Shown: piece after piece, positions 1 through 12,454 of the stretch
Layout of the letters: each line of letters opens with the position of its first letter
Position numbering within the stretch: position 1 is the stretch's first letter
NCBI GenBank assembly: GCA_035610835.1
Contig: CM069455.1
Span: 35,049,596 to 35,113,595, forward strand
Reading direction: 5' to 3'
DNA: 64,000 nucleotides
From: Ophiura sarsii
Taxonomy: Eukaryota > Echinodermata > Ophiuroidea > Amphilepidida > Ophiuridae
Made by a program: the position numbers and the translations under genes
The notes under the pieces: model-generated
Told to the model about the DNA's origin: nothing
What the model saw: only the letters and a program-made list of their open reading frames with translations
The model's database searches: none

Positions 1-445
1 CCCAACACACTTGCCTCCCTCCCCGACGCAGTCAGCTCATGCCCTGTACCCCCTTTTCAACCCCAAATCATCGACCATTTGAACTAATTTACATACATTT
101 AACTTACATTTTCAGACTTTTTGCATTTTGTGCGCGAACCAACAAATGTTCTCTTCCCCCCCCCCCCCCCCCCGAAAAGAAATTAATTGTTCTGATGCGG
201 ACACCACCTCTTTTTTATACTAGTTGCTTTTCGATTCCCCAAATCCGACGTCTTGAAATTTTGTGCCCCCCCCCCCCCCAATTTATTTATTTTCTTTGGT
301 CAAAACTTGAAGAAGAAAAAAATCAGTATTTTTGGTGAAATTTGATACAAAAAACTGGATTATCCGACTCATTTTCTTTCCAAAAATGTATACTAAATAC
401 ATCATATTACTAGTTAAAAAGTTGCAGTGCTTGATAAATGTCTTG
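1..445. other. Low-complexity AT-rich DNA with C-runs
   Basis: Two long C-runs and T/A-rich sequence; the open frames here are compositional. No gene seen. Confidence 0.7.
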
Positions 446-732
446 TTGTGAGGTTGACAAGAATTATTTTTTTGAATTTTGTGAACGCTGTAATTATTAA
501 ACTATTAATCAAATTAATCAAATGCATATAAAAGTACACATTTTTGGAAGGGATTTGGGTCAGAGAATCCATTTTTGGCGTCAATTTTGACCAAAATTGT
601 TTTTTTGGGTTGAGAAAATCACAAAAATACACTTTTGTGACCACATTTATATGGGACAAGCTAACCGTCACTAACAACATTATTTTTGAGTAATGCCCAA
701 AATTGCTTGATTATACTATTAAGACACTAATA
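446..732 (+). repeat. AT-rich dispersed repeat (GGCGTCAATTTTGACC), copy 1
   Basis: Shared blocks include ACTATTAATCAAAT, GGTCAGAGAATCCA and GGCGTCAATTTTGACC. The copy ends near TATTAAGACACTAA. It has no protein-coding signal. Confidence 0.75.
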
Positions 733-841
733 TAGTGCCAATTTGACCAAAAATTGCCAACATGTGATTTTTCCCCCCCCCCCCCTTTTTTTCTCACCTT
801 CTGGCCTTTTTTATTATCTGCTCATGGAAATTTGTAATGGG

Positions 842-1090
842 ATTTGTTGAATTTATCGAGTGCTGTAATTTTTGAACTATTAATCAAATTCATATCCATT
901 TTTGGAAAGAATTTGGGTCAGAGAATCAATTGTTGGCATCAATTTTGACCAAAAATGTTGCTTTTGTTGAGGAAATCACCAACAATATTTGTTTTGACCA
1001 AATTCATTTGGGGCAAGCTAACAAAATTATTTTTGAATAAAAAATGCCCAAAATTGCTTGATCATACTATTGAGACACTAAAATGGGATT
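842..1090 (+). repeat. AT-rich dispersed repeat, copy 2
   Basis: It is in the same orientation as copy 1, about 390 bp away, sharing TGGGTCAGAGAATC and GCCCAAAATTGCTTGAT. The two may be a decayed tandem pair. Confidence 0.75.
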
Positions 1091-2209
1091 TTTTTTTAAC
1101 CTCCAAAATTACATTTTGGGTCAAACAAAATATGCTGAAATTGTACCAAATTCATCGTAAGACATGTTCTCTGGAACATTTTTTAGTTGTTACATTAAAA
1201 AGTGTTTATTTTTTTAAAACTTTTGACCCAAGAAATGTGATTTTGGAGGTTTAAAAAAATCACAATTTTGGCATTTTTTGGGGCAAAGGCTGCACTTTTT
1301 ATTTTTTTAAGGTTTTATTGTTTTTCTTACCATTGAGTTGGGCGAGTCATCTTTTTTTTGAAAAATCAGCAGTGGGTCATCTTTCTTTTCTTCCTGGTTG
1401 GTGGGCAAAGTTGTTTTTTCTCCTTGATAGTGGGCAAAGTTCTTTTTTTAAACTTCCATGCCCCCCCCCCCCCCCTTCCCCACCTCTCCCCTGAGTATCG
1501 AATGGTGCGTCCCTAAGACACTTTTTTACATGCAAAGGTTTAGTTTTGAAATGATTTAAAAATGTAAAAATCAGCATTTTAGTACCAAAAGGATTATCTG
1601 ACTCATTTCATTTCCAAAAATGTATTTTCATTTATTAAATATCACATTATAGCGCTTGATAAATTTCATATTAAAAGGGTTAACACTATCCTTTCAGTAT
1701 TAAAATACTAATATTTGATTGTGCCTTCAGGTGTGCATTATAACACATTCATTGAAGATTAAGCCTATACTTCACGATCAGGAATTCATCCACAATTGAA
1801 AAACTATTGATCGTGTTACTTTTGCTAGGCCTACTTAAATCGGTTAATGTGATGTTTACTCGGAAGTGTTAATCCGATAGGTGATGCTACTTTTCGTAGG
1901 TAATCCACTTTTCTTTTCATTGTTTCTATTGTCTTTTTTGTTGTTCATCTGCTCAATATTTTTGGAAGAGGTTACTATAGGACAGACGACGTTATGTGAG
2001 CTAGAGGACATTATCAAAAACCTTTGTCTAATAATGGTCTCTTGGCTAGATAACGGGCTGTTCATACGCCGTGACCAGAATGGCGACCCCTTCCTACAAA
2101 ATAAAGGGCTGATGCAACAATAGAAAGACAATAGATAATAATGAAAGGAAAGGTGGTTAGACATGTATTTCCGGATAAAGAGGGGGTGGTGACCGTGCTA
2201 GGTGCAATC
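1091..2209. other. No gene recognised
   Basis: AT-rich sequence with a C-run at 1461. Overlapping open frames on both strands at 1856-2164 show no family motif. Confidence 0.6.
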
Positions 2210-2393
2210 GGGCCATTACAATTGAAATCCATACACCCCCTGTGGAATACGTTACATTAATCTCCCACACAGGGAATGCCGTATTACAAATAAAGTCACA
2301 CATGCATAATCCGATTTGAAATTCACACTCCCTGTGTGGAAGATTAAGGGATGTCTTCCACAGGGGGTGTGTGGATTTTAAATGGAATAGCCA
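2210..2393 (+). mobile_element. Fold-back element with ACACCCCCTGTGGAA arms
   Basis: AAATCCATACACCCCCTGTGG at the left is matched by CCACAGGGGGTGTGTGGATT at the right. Inner CCCACACAGGGA pairs with TCCCTGTGTGG. No target duplication could be fixed. Confidence 0.75.
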
Positions 2394-3784
2394 ATTGCTT
2401 GCAGCTCGTAGTAAACGGTTCGAAAAGAATGAGCATGTTCTTAAAATGATCCAGGGGCGAAATTCAATAGCTCTGCCGGCTTCTACGCTATTAATGGATA
2501 GCAATGAATGCAAGATTTAACCAAATATGAACAAATTTGTGAAATGGAAGTGCTATTATAATATAGGGGCTGTCATACGGTAAAAACCACCAGCCATGGG
2601 AACGTCTGTTAACTATGCAGCCAGATTATTAAAATGTACCAATGTTCGTTTCAGATTTGAAATTTAATAAACCTTCATTATGTTCTATCATATCTACGCA
2701 AGTAACAAAATATCTCATATAACAATAGTTTCATATTTCGCGGTGTCCCAAACGTACATTCAACATACTTCACGCGTCACTTTCGTCAATTTATTTCATT
2801 TACGACCTACGTGATAAACTTGCAAGTGTTGATCGTTAAAAAAAACCTGATGTTCAGAAATGTTCAAAGCTAAATTTGTCTATGAATTTGCTTCAAATTG
2901 AATAAGAACAAACCTTTTTCGATATTAAACAATACTCATGGGAGACCTTTAGCAGTTATTTTCTTATGTTTACCAAGTAACCCGTTCCCACGATACATGA
3001 ATACAACACCACACTAAAGTAGTTTTATTTAGATACAGGGTGTCCCACAAATTTATATCTCCTGTAAAATAATTTTGCAGTATTAAACTAAGAACATTGC
3101 CTCGTGGTTCGGAAGTTACGTAGAAATGGTGGTCCCGTGCATCGGAAGAGCTATCCCCGAGCACGTTAAAATGTCAGACTCATTCGTAAAGAGTATAGGA
3201 TCATCACGGGTCTGTATCTGTACACACACACATCAGGCATCCCTTTAATTTAGTGCTCTGTCACTACTGAGCCAGGGTTTGTCCTGGCTCTTCAGCCTAA
3301 GTGTTATAAACATAATTATTTGAATAGAGAAAACTTGTCGAATTATTTTGGAACCAAACTTATAATAACAACTATCTACATAATTGCCAAAGTACAAATG
3401 AAAGTCTTCCGAACTGTAATACTGCACTTTCATATAAACGCGTGTAATAATGAGCTTAATTAAGTGACGAGCGCGAGGAAGGTAGAGATGTGAACTGAAA
3501 TAATCCTAATTAGTAATGCTATGCACCAAATGTATAAAGTGTAAGCTTTTTTGAAAATATTTACATGAATGGATTGTGAGAAATATGAAACATGTGCTTA
3601 CAGCGATATACACCATGAGTCCTGCAATTTGATCAATTGTAATGGTATTGTGAGTAACGTGGTCAAACCTTTCATAGAAGGTTTTGTATTAAGGGCCCTT
3701 AGAAAAGGTGTCAAGTTGGGCATAACAGTAATTCTGCACGTTTCTCTAATTAAATATGTTTTTAGTTTTATACTGCAAATTATT
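2394..3784. other. No gene recognised
   Basis: Apart from the orphan terminus at 3035, nothing is identified. A 90-codon frame at 3569-3838 runs into a palindromic element and is likely chance. Confidence 0.6.
3035..3075 (+). mobile_element. Solo terminus ACAGGGTGTCCCA
   Basis: ACAGGGTGTCCCACAAATT resembles Tc1/mariner-like ends; no partner end was found nearby. Similar orphan ends occur at 57003 (AGGGTGTCCCATATTGAG). Confidence 0.45.
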
Positions 3785-4191
3785 GTAAAGGAAGGGTCCC
3801 GCAAGCACAACATTGAGCATTATTTGTTAGAAAAATAATTATCGAGCCGAAATGACGTATTATAGAACAAAACACCATACTAGTCACAAAAACTGCTATC
3901 ACTCAACATGCAATTTTTAAAATTCGCGGCGATCAAAAGTCTCGGTGTTGATGACGTCATGAGTATCGGTGCTCAAATTTGCGCATGTTCATTGTATAAC
4001 TATGACATCATCGACACTGGGACTTTCGATCGCCGCGAATTTTAAAAAGTGCATGTTGAGAGATTGCGGTTTTTATTTATTTTTGTCATTTAGTGTGGTG
4101 TTCTGTTCTATATAATTACAAAAGTTGGGCTCGATAGTTATTTTTCTAACATATAATGCACACTTTTACGCTTGCGAGACACCTCCTTTAA
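3785..4191 (+). mobile_element. Palindromic TTAA element, copy 1
   Basis: The element is close to one long inverted repeat: left arm AAGGGTCCCGCAAGC, right arm GCTTGCGAGACACCTCCTTT. The inner arms are ATTCGCGGCGATC and GATCGCCGCGAAT. The left TTAA has mutated to GTAA; the right one is intact at 4188. Confidence 0.85.
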
Positions 4192-4239
4192 CGGGGTTAT
4201 AAAGCTTTACAAAGGTTTCGAATCTTTTCGGGCACCCTG

Positions 4240-4573
4240 TACTCTTGGAAAAAGGGTGCTTCATGAGTTCTTGGCTGTCCCGTTTATGGAACCCTCCGGT
4301 TTAAAGGTTCTATTGAATTAAAGAACAAACAATCTGCTGTAGAGAACCTTTAGAGGTTCTAAAGACGCATTTTCCGTTCTTTTTGAACCCTCCGGTTTAA
4401 AGGTTCTTTTGATTTAAAGAACCCAAAACTTCTGTAGAGAACTTTTAAAAGTTCTAAAGACGCATTTTTCGTTATTTTGGAACCTTTAAAGGTTCTTTTT
4501 TGAACTTTTTGGAAAGGCTTCCATATACGAGACAGCCAAGAACCCCTGAAGCACCCTTTTTTCTTAGAGTGTA
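4240..4573 (+). mobile_element. TA-flanked fold-back element with 96-bp internal repeat
   Basis: Left end CTCTTGGAAAAAGGGTGCTT and right end AAGCACCCTTTTTTCTTAG are inverted. Inside, a unit starting GGAACCCTCCGGTTTAAAGG repeats with a 96-bp period (4288 and 4384) plus a partial third at 4479. Confidence 0.8.
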
Positions 4574-6009
4574 TAAGCACACTGATTTTCCTTTAAATGT
4601 GGGGTTTGGTGCTTTGTTGTAATGTTTTAAAATACGTAGTCACTAAAAGCCATTACAAAGTATGACCCCAAATCATCGAGTCGTTTAGCAAATAAATGAC
4701 TTTCATAATACCTGTAGACCATTAAATATTCGCCCTAAATGTTCAAATACACAATAATACTTGCTCGTAGAAATTCATGAAGAATCAGTGTGCTATTTAC
4801 ATGCTAAAGGGGCACTGAGAGATAGTCCGGGAGGGAGCCCTCAATATTTTCAGAAGTTGGGGTTTTTCACATTATACATAATGCTAAAACTAATAGCCGA
4901 AATCATAGAGATTAATTTGCAATATTTGGTGTAATTTTTTAGTTTGTTTAATTTCGATATACAATGTACATATCAAAATTAACCAAATTCATCTAAATGG
5001 CCACATATGGCTTCTACCATGTTTTAATGTTTTAATTTGTGTGCAATTTTAATGTAATATTTCCTGTAATTTGGCCTTTGGCCACCATTGCGAAATAAAA
5101 ATATGAATCTATCATCTGTCACCAAATTTATTTCATGTCTAAGGAGTGTTCATAAATACTTTGGTGGGGGTTGGAAAAAACGAGGGGAGGGATAAAAAAT
5201 GTCCTTAAAGGGGGGATCAGAAAAGGTCCTTGTTGGGGAATCAAAACAAAGGTGGGTATTTTTTGACAAAGCAGCATTTTGAAAGAGTTTTTAAACTGAG
5301 AGGAAACCGAGGACTGTTATCACATTCAAGTACCAACCACTAATATTAATGGAACAATACAAATTGAAAAATAAACTTGGATCAATGACTCAAATCAGCT
5401 TAAATTGTTGAATATTCAGTTGAAACTTGATTGCCATTCGAAAAATGTTTAATGTTTAACGTAATCATGATCACGTCTTTCAACAAAACTGACGACTTCG
5501 ATAAGTCAACATCTTCTGAGCTGATAATTAAAACATAGTTTGTCCTACATTATTATTATTATTACAGCCATTAAACCAAATGTGTCCGGTTCATCATTTC
5601 TTAATGCCGTGCAGCTTACACACACTCACAGAGTGTCTTTAAAAAGGCTACATTTAGAATTTGGATTTGTCTGTATACAGATAATATCTCCCAGTTGTGT
5701 GTACTTATCCTTAGTTCTTGCACCATGCCTCTTCAAATTGTATTTACGCTCACTCAGTTCACACATGACTTGACTTTCGAAGAAGAAAAAATCATCTCAA
5801 TATCAAATTATTGCACTATCCTACAACGCACTTTCAAATAAAATCAGCCCATCTGTGAATAATCATCTAAAACAGGTCGTCTGGAAAGCAATCAGTTTAT
5901 ATTTTCCAGAAAATGAGGTAAAATATCGCAGGCTTAAAAACCAGAATAGCATATGTCCAATGTTCATATCAGCAAACAAACAGGTATCTACCATGGATTT
6001 AGTGAGTGG
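4574..6009. other. No gene or clear repeat
   Basis: Unassigned AT-rich DNA; a T/G-rich patch near 5165-5260 (GGGGGATCAGAAAAGG) is the only compositional feature. Confidence 0.55.
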
Positions 6010-6264
6010 TTAACACTTTTCACGCGGCAGGCGTTTCTGTAGACGACAGTTCTAAAATTTCACAAAATGTTCAAAAATGTAAACATTTTTTAATTACATC
6101 ACAATATTTGGAAACACTGTGAGAAATGCATTGAAACAAGAACAAACATGCCTAGTATTGGTACAGTAATTCTTAAAAAACACTTTGAAAATTAGAAAAA
6201 AATGCTGAAAAATCTGTTTTGTATATGATAAAACTAATAGGCCTACCCGTGTGGAAAGTGTTAA
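6010..6264 (-). mobile_element. CACGCGG-family TTAA MITE, copy 1
   Basis: TTAA flanks both ends and the terminal inverted repeats are CACTTTTCACGCGG and its imperfect complement (GTGTGGAAAGTG). The core has the family hallmarks GAGAAATGCATTGAA and CATGCCTAGTATTGGT. No coding capacity. Confidence 0.88.
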
Positions 6265-6418
6265 TATACACCCTTTTTCCTTGGTATGAAAAATGGAAAT
6301 ATATACCTTTAAGCCTTTGAATAATCCAGTAAGCAGTTTCTTTAATGTAGGACTCGAGAACAGACGTGTGGGTATATCCCAAGGGTAATATGGGTCATTC
6401 GGCACGTGGCTGAAAACA

Positions 6419-6666
6419 TTAACACTTTCCATGCGGCTATAAGTTTTACCAAACACAAACCAGATTTGTCAGAAACCTTTCCCAATTGTCTAAGTCTATC
6501 TCAAGGATAACTTAACCAAATACTAGATATGTTTGTACTTCTTTCAATGCATTTCGCATAGTGATTCCAAATAATTATGGTAATTTAGTAATGTTGACAT
6601 TTGTTTAAACATTTTGTAAACTTTTGGAATGTCGTCTGCAGCTGCCTGCCGCGTGGAAAGTGTTAA
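6419..6666 (+). mobile_element. CACGCGG-family TTAA MITE, copy 2
   Basis: This is a full-length copy (TTAACACTTTCCATGCGG to CCGCGTGGAAAGTGTTAA). It lies 154 bp from copy 1 in the opposite orientation, making an inverted pair. Confidence 0.9.
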
Positions 6667-7412
6667 GCGCATTGTCGACTCAGTAAACCACAGAGTGCCC
6701 TTGCCATTACCAAGTTCGCTTTGTACTATAGGTTCGTTGAATAGGTTTGCACTTGGTTAATAGAATCTAGGTTATAGTAAATGTAATCCAATAGTATCGG
6801 GCACCCATCGGGCAATTATACAGCTATACTGATAGGCTGATATTCGTGGAGTTTTGTTAGTCACTGTTTTAAAGTGTATTGTTTCCGGGAAATTTTGACA
6901 CCGGATGAACATGTGGAATACAACACGTACAAGGCTGGGAAAGCATGGGAAACTTTACATTCATGATAGCATCTGGTCTGGTCTTTGCGTTGTGTTTACA
7001 TCATGTTCGTGGTAACTAATGGAAATTCGCAAAGAGATATGAATATTTTTCGCAAACTCGTTTTTAGGTAAGCCTTGAATCATTTATTGTATCTTTTAGT
7101 TTTATACACCGTACACTATTAGGTTATCCGTGTTTTGTGATATTAAAGTTGCCACTTTGTCGGGAATAATAACACCCGTGTTTCGTGATATGTAGGATAA
7201 GTTGATAACACGGTTCATGCAATGCAATGAATCGGATATCATGCACCAATTCATGAATGTAGGAATATGCCGGGTGCGATTCCTGGTTGTATAGTCCGTT
7301 GCGCATAACTACGAAATCTCTATACCTCATAAGTATCTAAACAGCTAGCAGGGAAAGTGTTTATTTGATAATTCTCCTTTTACTGCGTCCGGTTTCTCAC
7401 TCTGTCATTCCT
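6667..7412. other. Unassigned; one shared block
   Basis: It contains the 7150-7215 block also found at 38.2 kb. Nothing else is recognised. Confidence 0.55.
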
Positions 7413-7634
7413 ACACACAGATAGCACTATGTAAAAAAGTATGTAAATATAGAACTCCATAATTATTATGTAAGAGTTTACATAAAACATGTAATATATA
7501 CCCAAGCTTGTGTAAATTCCTATGCAAAAGCTTAACACAACTGTTTACATAGTATTATGGAGTTCTATTTTTACACAGATTGTGTATTTTTTACATAATT
7601 TGTGTATTTTTTTACATAGTGTTTTCTGTGTGTT
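7413..7634 (+). mobile_element. Fold-back element rich in TTACATA
   Basis: ACACAGATAGCACTATGTAA pairs with TTACATAGTGTTTTCTGTGT, and inner AGAACTCCATAAT pairs with ATTATGGAGTTCT. TTACATA/TATGTAA motifs recur throughout. Confidence 0.7.
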
Positions 7635-8658
7635 TACTAACTGTTGTGTATCTAGGTATATATGGCTATTACATGTACAGTTACCCATCATGGTAGAATT
7701 TGTATCAATTCTCTATACTCATAAACAACAATACGGGTAAAACTACCAAAGATAGGGAAGTTGCGTTTTGCGGATTTCGTTTTGGGCACAATCCCTTGAT
7801 GACCTATATAATGATCCCTCCATCGAAACTTCGTGATGAAGATCAGATGACCAAACCATGCAGACCATTATTATTATTATTATTATTATTGTTGTTGTTG
7901 TTATTGGGATTTGTTGTGTGTGTTGTAAAACATTAAACATTAATAACGTTCACCAAGTGAGGCTTATATAGCAAGTAAAATGTCTGTTATTTATATGTAA
8001 GTTTCCTGTCAGTGTCACCTCTCATTCTGCGAACTCAACAATCTACATCTATGACCATCATTATACGTTGACAGTGTATGACACTTACGTGACCTATATA
8101 TCAGGCGTTAATGTAGCTGAACCACGCAAATTCTTTTGTAGACGTAAGACCTTGGGTTATTGAACTTGGACAAACCACAGACAATAAAACAAGGTTTAAC
8201 TTCAATAACAATATAATTATAACTGCAGTGGTACAATTGTAATTTGATTTAAAGTACTTTTTGTTAAATGTTCAATATCCAGAAATGTAACTATAAATCA
8301 GCTGGGGATATGGAAAAAACGCTCTAAAACGTAAAGAATCAAAATGCACTGAGTGCAGAAATTGAACCCAATAACGACAGTTATATCAGTGACAGTTGTT
8401 ATATTGAGTTCGCTATTTTCCAATGCTTGAATGTGATTTAGGCACTCTCCGATATGCCAAACACAACATTACCAAACGACAGGCTGTCAACATGTTAACC
8501 TGCTCACCTGCTGGTTTACCGTGTACATGTGCACACATTCACTGCAAGATTTATTTCCATTTGCCATACAAATATATTCAATATTTCCAATGGAAAAGTC
8601 TCAGATATTTGCAATGGAAAGACCAGTTCTTCTTAAAGTAATAAAATATTACATCGCA
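7635..8658. other. Unassigned intergenic DNA
   Basis: Only the ATT/GTT microsatellite is recognised. Confidence 0.55.
7867..7902 (+). repeat. ATT/GTT microsatellite
   Basis: A run of ATT units passes into GTT units. Confidence 0.95.
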
Positions 8659-8987
8659 GTAAAGGTGAATGTTCCGATCACTTTTTTTTGCCTATCAGCA
8701 TAATTTGATATCATAAGAAACCCCCTATATTTTTCTCATTATTTCTGTAAAATGTTTGGCGCAAGATATGTTCCATTTAGACGTAATAGGCCCAAATGCA
8801 TTGAATTGATGTCAAAGGTGGTTAACCATACGGTCAATGTGTGTACTACTCAATGTGCAAATTGTATGTCGGGGTGTGCCTGTAAAAAATAAGAACCCTT
8901 GGCGTTACGCAACTCAAACTTTGGAATATGATTATTTTTAAGGATGACCCTTCATGTAGAATAGAAAACATCAAGTTGAAAATCGGG
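8659..8987 (+). mobile_element. GATCAC-family MITE, copy 1
   Basis: It opens GTAAAGGTGAATGTTCCGAT and shares a core (CAACTCAAACTTTGGAATA, then AGGATGACCCTTCATGTAG) with five other copies. It ends after AAAATCGG without the expected right terminal repeat. Confidence 0.8.
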
Positions 8988-10239
8988 CCAACAATTGGAA
9001 GACATCTAAGTAGAAATAACCCTCTAACAGCTCTATTAAATACCCCCCCCCCCCCCCGCCCTCTTTCCATTTGTCAATTAATCAAGAAAATACAAAACCA
9101 ACTATATATAAACTAGTGATAGCTTACCGTTACTGATGAAACACATAATAACGTTTGAAGTTTCACGAATTATACTGCTTTATCAAAATGTTCAGTTGAT
9201 TAGTCTCAGCGCTTTCCAGTCGATTTCCATGCAAATATTTTCTATTTCTATGCTAACTGAGTTCAATACGACGAACATATTGTTTGACTTGTCAGTGAGA
9301 CAATCTTGAAAATATATTTTATACATGAAAATATGGATTTATGTTATGCAATTTGCGAAAAATACAACGGTTTTTTTTGAAGAAAATAAGTATTGATGGA
9401 TTATTTAATTATCTTTGATATGTTATGTAGATATGTGACAATGCAAAGTGTGTAAATGATGAATTTGAAAGAAAGAGCATTATTAAATGCTGACGTTTTC
9501 CAATTTTTAAACTGACATAAACATTAATAAATGAGAGCTGACGTCAAATAGTCTGATGAAGTGCTCAGTGTAGCATGAAACTGTCACAAGTGAGTATAAT
9601 AATTTGTTTTGTTTTATTATTATACTTCATCTAACCTTGGATTTGTCATATGAAAAACAATGTCTTATATTAATAAAATATCCTCTTTCTCAATCCTTTG
9701 AATACTGGTACTCAAGTCAAAAAGCTCCTTCAAACAAATGTTAACTTTTAATTGCTTACTGCAGCATAGTATAGGCAAAAAACAAACAAAACAAGCTTGT
9801 CTCAAAAGAAAACTGAAAAAATGCTATGCGAAATGCGATTTTTATTCTTTAGTACAAATTGGTATGCGAAATGGGGTATCCTTTACTTTCTTTTATTACA
9901 TATATGAGACGGGCTCTGTGAAGCAAGAAAATGAAGCTGGTATGGTACTTCACAATGTAAAATTAAAATTTGAAGAAGCATAGTCCAATAAATGAGTTTT
10001 TCTTTTCAATGTAATTTATAACAAAATCCGACCGACCTTTTGGCAAACATATTTTTGGCCTTATTATGTGTCACAACACATCTGAGAAATGTTTGAATAA
10101 TGTTGTGGTTTTTGTACAATGATACACACACGAGGTACATTGGGGATTATTATGATCACCTCGTGTGTGAAAAACAAATATCCCCAAATTTCAGATTTTA
10201 GACGTAGTAAAAATCACCTACTCCTTGCGACCCATGATC
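8988..10239. other. Unassigned intergenic DNA
   Basis: C-run at 9043 and AT-rich sequence. A GGTCGG-family trace (CCGACCGACC) lies near 10028. No gene seen. Confidence 0.55.
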
Positions 10240-10486
10240 TTAACACTTTCCACGCTGCTGTAAGTTTTACCATATACAAAACAAAATTTTCAGAAACCTT
10301 TCCCAACTTTCAGGGTCTATCTCAAGGATTACTGGACCAATACTAGGCATGTTTGTACTCATTTCAATGTGTTTGTCATGGTGATTCCAAACATGGTAAT
10401 GACATTTAAGAATTTTTACATTTTTGAAAAATTGTATGCAATTTTGGAATGTCGTCTGCAGCTGCCTGCCGCGTGGAAAGTGTTAA
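10240..10486 (+). mobile_element. CACGCGG-family TTAA MITE, copy 3
   Basis: Full-length, 247 bp, TTAA at both ends. It includes GTCGTCTGCAGCTGCCTGCC next to the right terminal repeat, the family's most conserved block. Confidence 0.92.
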
Positions 10487-10555
10487 ACATGTGAGATATT
10501 TTAATAGCAATAACTATATTTGTCAACGATAAAACAGACTAAATACAAATAGATA

Positions 10556-10812
10556 ATAAAAAGGTGTATGTTCCGATCACCTTTTTTTTGCTATGATTTT
10601 TTTTTCACATCAAAATATTTTCATATCAGAAGAATCCCCATATGTTTCTCAATAAGTCTGTAAAATGTGGTGAATTACTGCCAAAGTTGGTTAACCATCA
10701 CCCACCAGTTTGTGTACTACCCAATGGGCAATATTTTTTTGCCTAGTTTTTCTAAAAATAGAACTATTGGAGTTATGCAACTCAAACTTTGGAATTCGAC
10801 AATTTTAGTTTT
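10556..10812 (+). mobile_element. GATCAC-family MITE, copy 2, right part missing
   Basis: The left end AAAGGTGTATGTTCCGATCA is clear. Similarity stops soon after the CAACTCAAACTTTGGAAT block. Confidence 0.78.
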
Positions 10813-11136
10813 TAAATAAATGAATGAATTCATTAACTCATTAATAAAAGACGTGGCATCAGTTAAACGTTCACCATATACATGTAAGCCACGCTGTAAG
10901 AACCCAATAGAGAACTGTGACTTATATGTATTAAAATGACGTTGGACATTAAACGGCTTATTGCACCTTCGGCGGCAAGATTGTTTTTTATATCAATTCA
11001 CAAGCCATTAATCGGTAGCTCGTTAACATCATTATACTATAAATATCAAAATGCATTAATAATGCAGGACAACAACAGGAAAGCAAAGATGAATTAGCTG
11101 ATCAGACCATTTCCACCTGATTTTAAAAGAGAGCTA

Positions 11137-11495
11137 TGGCCACGAGGAAAAAAAACTGTTCTACGGGCCCGCCCGACCGGCTCTTTTTCGAATAAGAGAA
11201 TATATTTCTTTACGAATTTAAAATATATATATAAAGAAGATTGACATGTTGGACTTTTTAAAAACAATTTGAAGGTTTGTTTTTTTGGAAATTCTGGAAA
11301 ATTCTTGAATTGTTTTAAAAAATGATGAACAATATAAAATACTTTTTTTTTTTTTTTTAATTTCGTTTGAATGTTTACATTGTTCGATGTTTGATATTTG
11401 TTAACAGCTTTTTTATTATGTTTGAAAAATTTCAACATTTATCACCAAAAATATGAAAACATAACGTCCGACCAACCGCCCGCAGAACCCGAGAT
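11137..11495 (+). mobile_element. CGACGA / GGTCGG-family repeat, degraded copy
   Basis: Left AACTGTTCTACGGGC and right CCGCCCGCAGAACCC are inverted, with internal CGTCCGACC. The outer CGACGA ends are eroded. A homopolymer T run lies inside. Confidence 0.5.
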
Positions 11496-11669
11496 AACTA
11501 TATTGTCTCAGCGTAGAACATGGGGTGTTTTTCTGTCCTATAAACGCTTACTATTATTTTGTAGTCAGGTAAATGTTGATGACTTAAATTAGAATCGGAA
11601 GTGAATTGTTCTAACCTTTACATAAGATGTAATCCGTTTTTTTCTCTCGCAAACACCTGCCCAAAGAGT

Positions 11670-11962
11670 ATTTTATATACACCACCACAATGCATTGCAC
11701 TTTTGCAAAATGCCCTAATTCTGGTCTCCGATTTGTCTCGGTTCCCATAGACATATATGCACACAATCATGGCTTCATAGCGCGTTCATAGTTGGAGCTC
11801 TTAGGTTTTAGTTTACATCAATAAATAAATGTGTCATCAGTGTTCCTTTTACTTATTTCTAAAGCTTTTAAAGAGCTCGACAAAGGTATCGTGTGAAAAA
11901 AATCTTTAGTTGCCTGTCGTTTGTGCAATGCGTTGTGGGAAGACCTTCAGATCTTCTTTGAC
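11670..11962 (+). mobile_element. ATGCATTG-family MITE, copy 1
   Basis: Ends are CACCACCACAATGCATTGC and GCAATGCGTTGTGGGAAGAC. The core contains TTTGTCTCGGTTCCCATAGA and GGAGCTCTTAGGTTTTAG, shared by all copies. Confidence 0.85.
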
Positions 11963-12190
11963 ACCTGCCTAACTAACACAGTTTACTGTCGTCATCGCTA
12001 GCGTAACGCGCGCTGATTGGGTCTTACTCTTTTTACGTACGCACATAAAAAAGATGAAGCACTGGTGTCTATCTGTATAAAGCATTTTTTCAAATATATC
12101 TGTTATCTGCAATCAAATCAGTTGAGGGTCAGTAAAGGGAGAGAGAGAGAGAGGAGTTAGGGAGAATTTGAAGGTCGGTCGGATTCGCTA

Positions 12191-12430
12191 TAAACAGATT
12201 AAAAATGCCATACACTGAAACAATATCGGTGTCAAAATGACACCAGGATTGGTGTGTAAAAATGGGTCCTCATGCAGCACCCGAAAGGTGTCACAGGAAA
12301 ATCGCGAATGTGTGACATCTTCGGGTGTACAATTATTGTTGACACCCTTTGGTGGCCACGTTAGAACCCATTCCAGAACATTCATTTTGGGGTGTAATTG
12401 TGACACCATTACGGAATAACATATGGTGAT
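12191..12430. other. GTGTCA-rich segment
   Basis: GTGTCA, TGACACC or TGTGACA recurs at least six times in both orientations (e.g. GGTGTCAAAATGACACC near 12230). It looks like a degraded fold-back element, without clear ends. Confidence 0.45.
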
Positions 12431-12454
12431 ATTATATAACCGTCATCAACCAAT

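Noticed and set aside
3569..3838. 90-codon frame
   Set aside because: It ends inside a palindromic TTAA element, has no recognisable domain and begins in unassigned AT-rich DNA.
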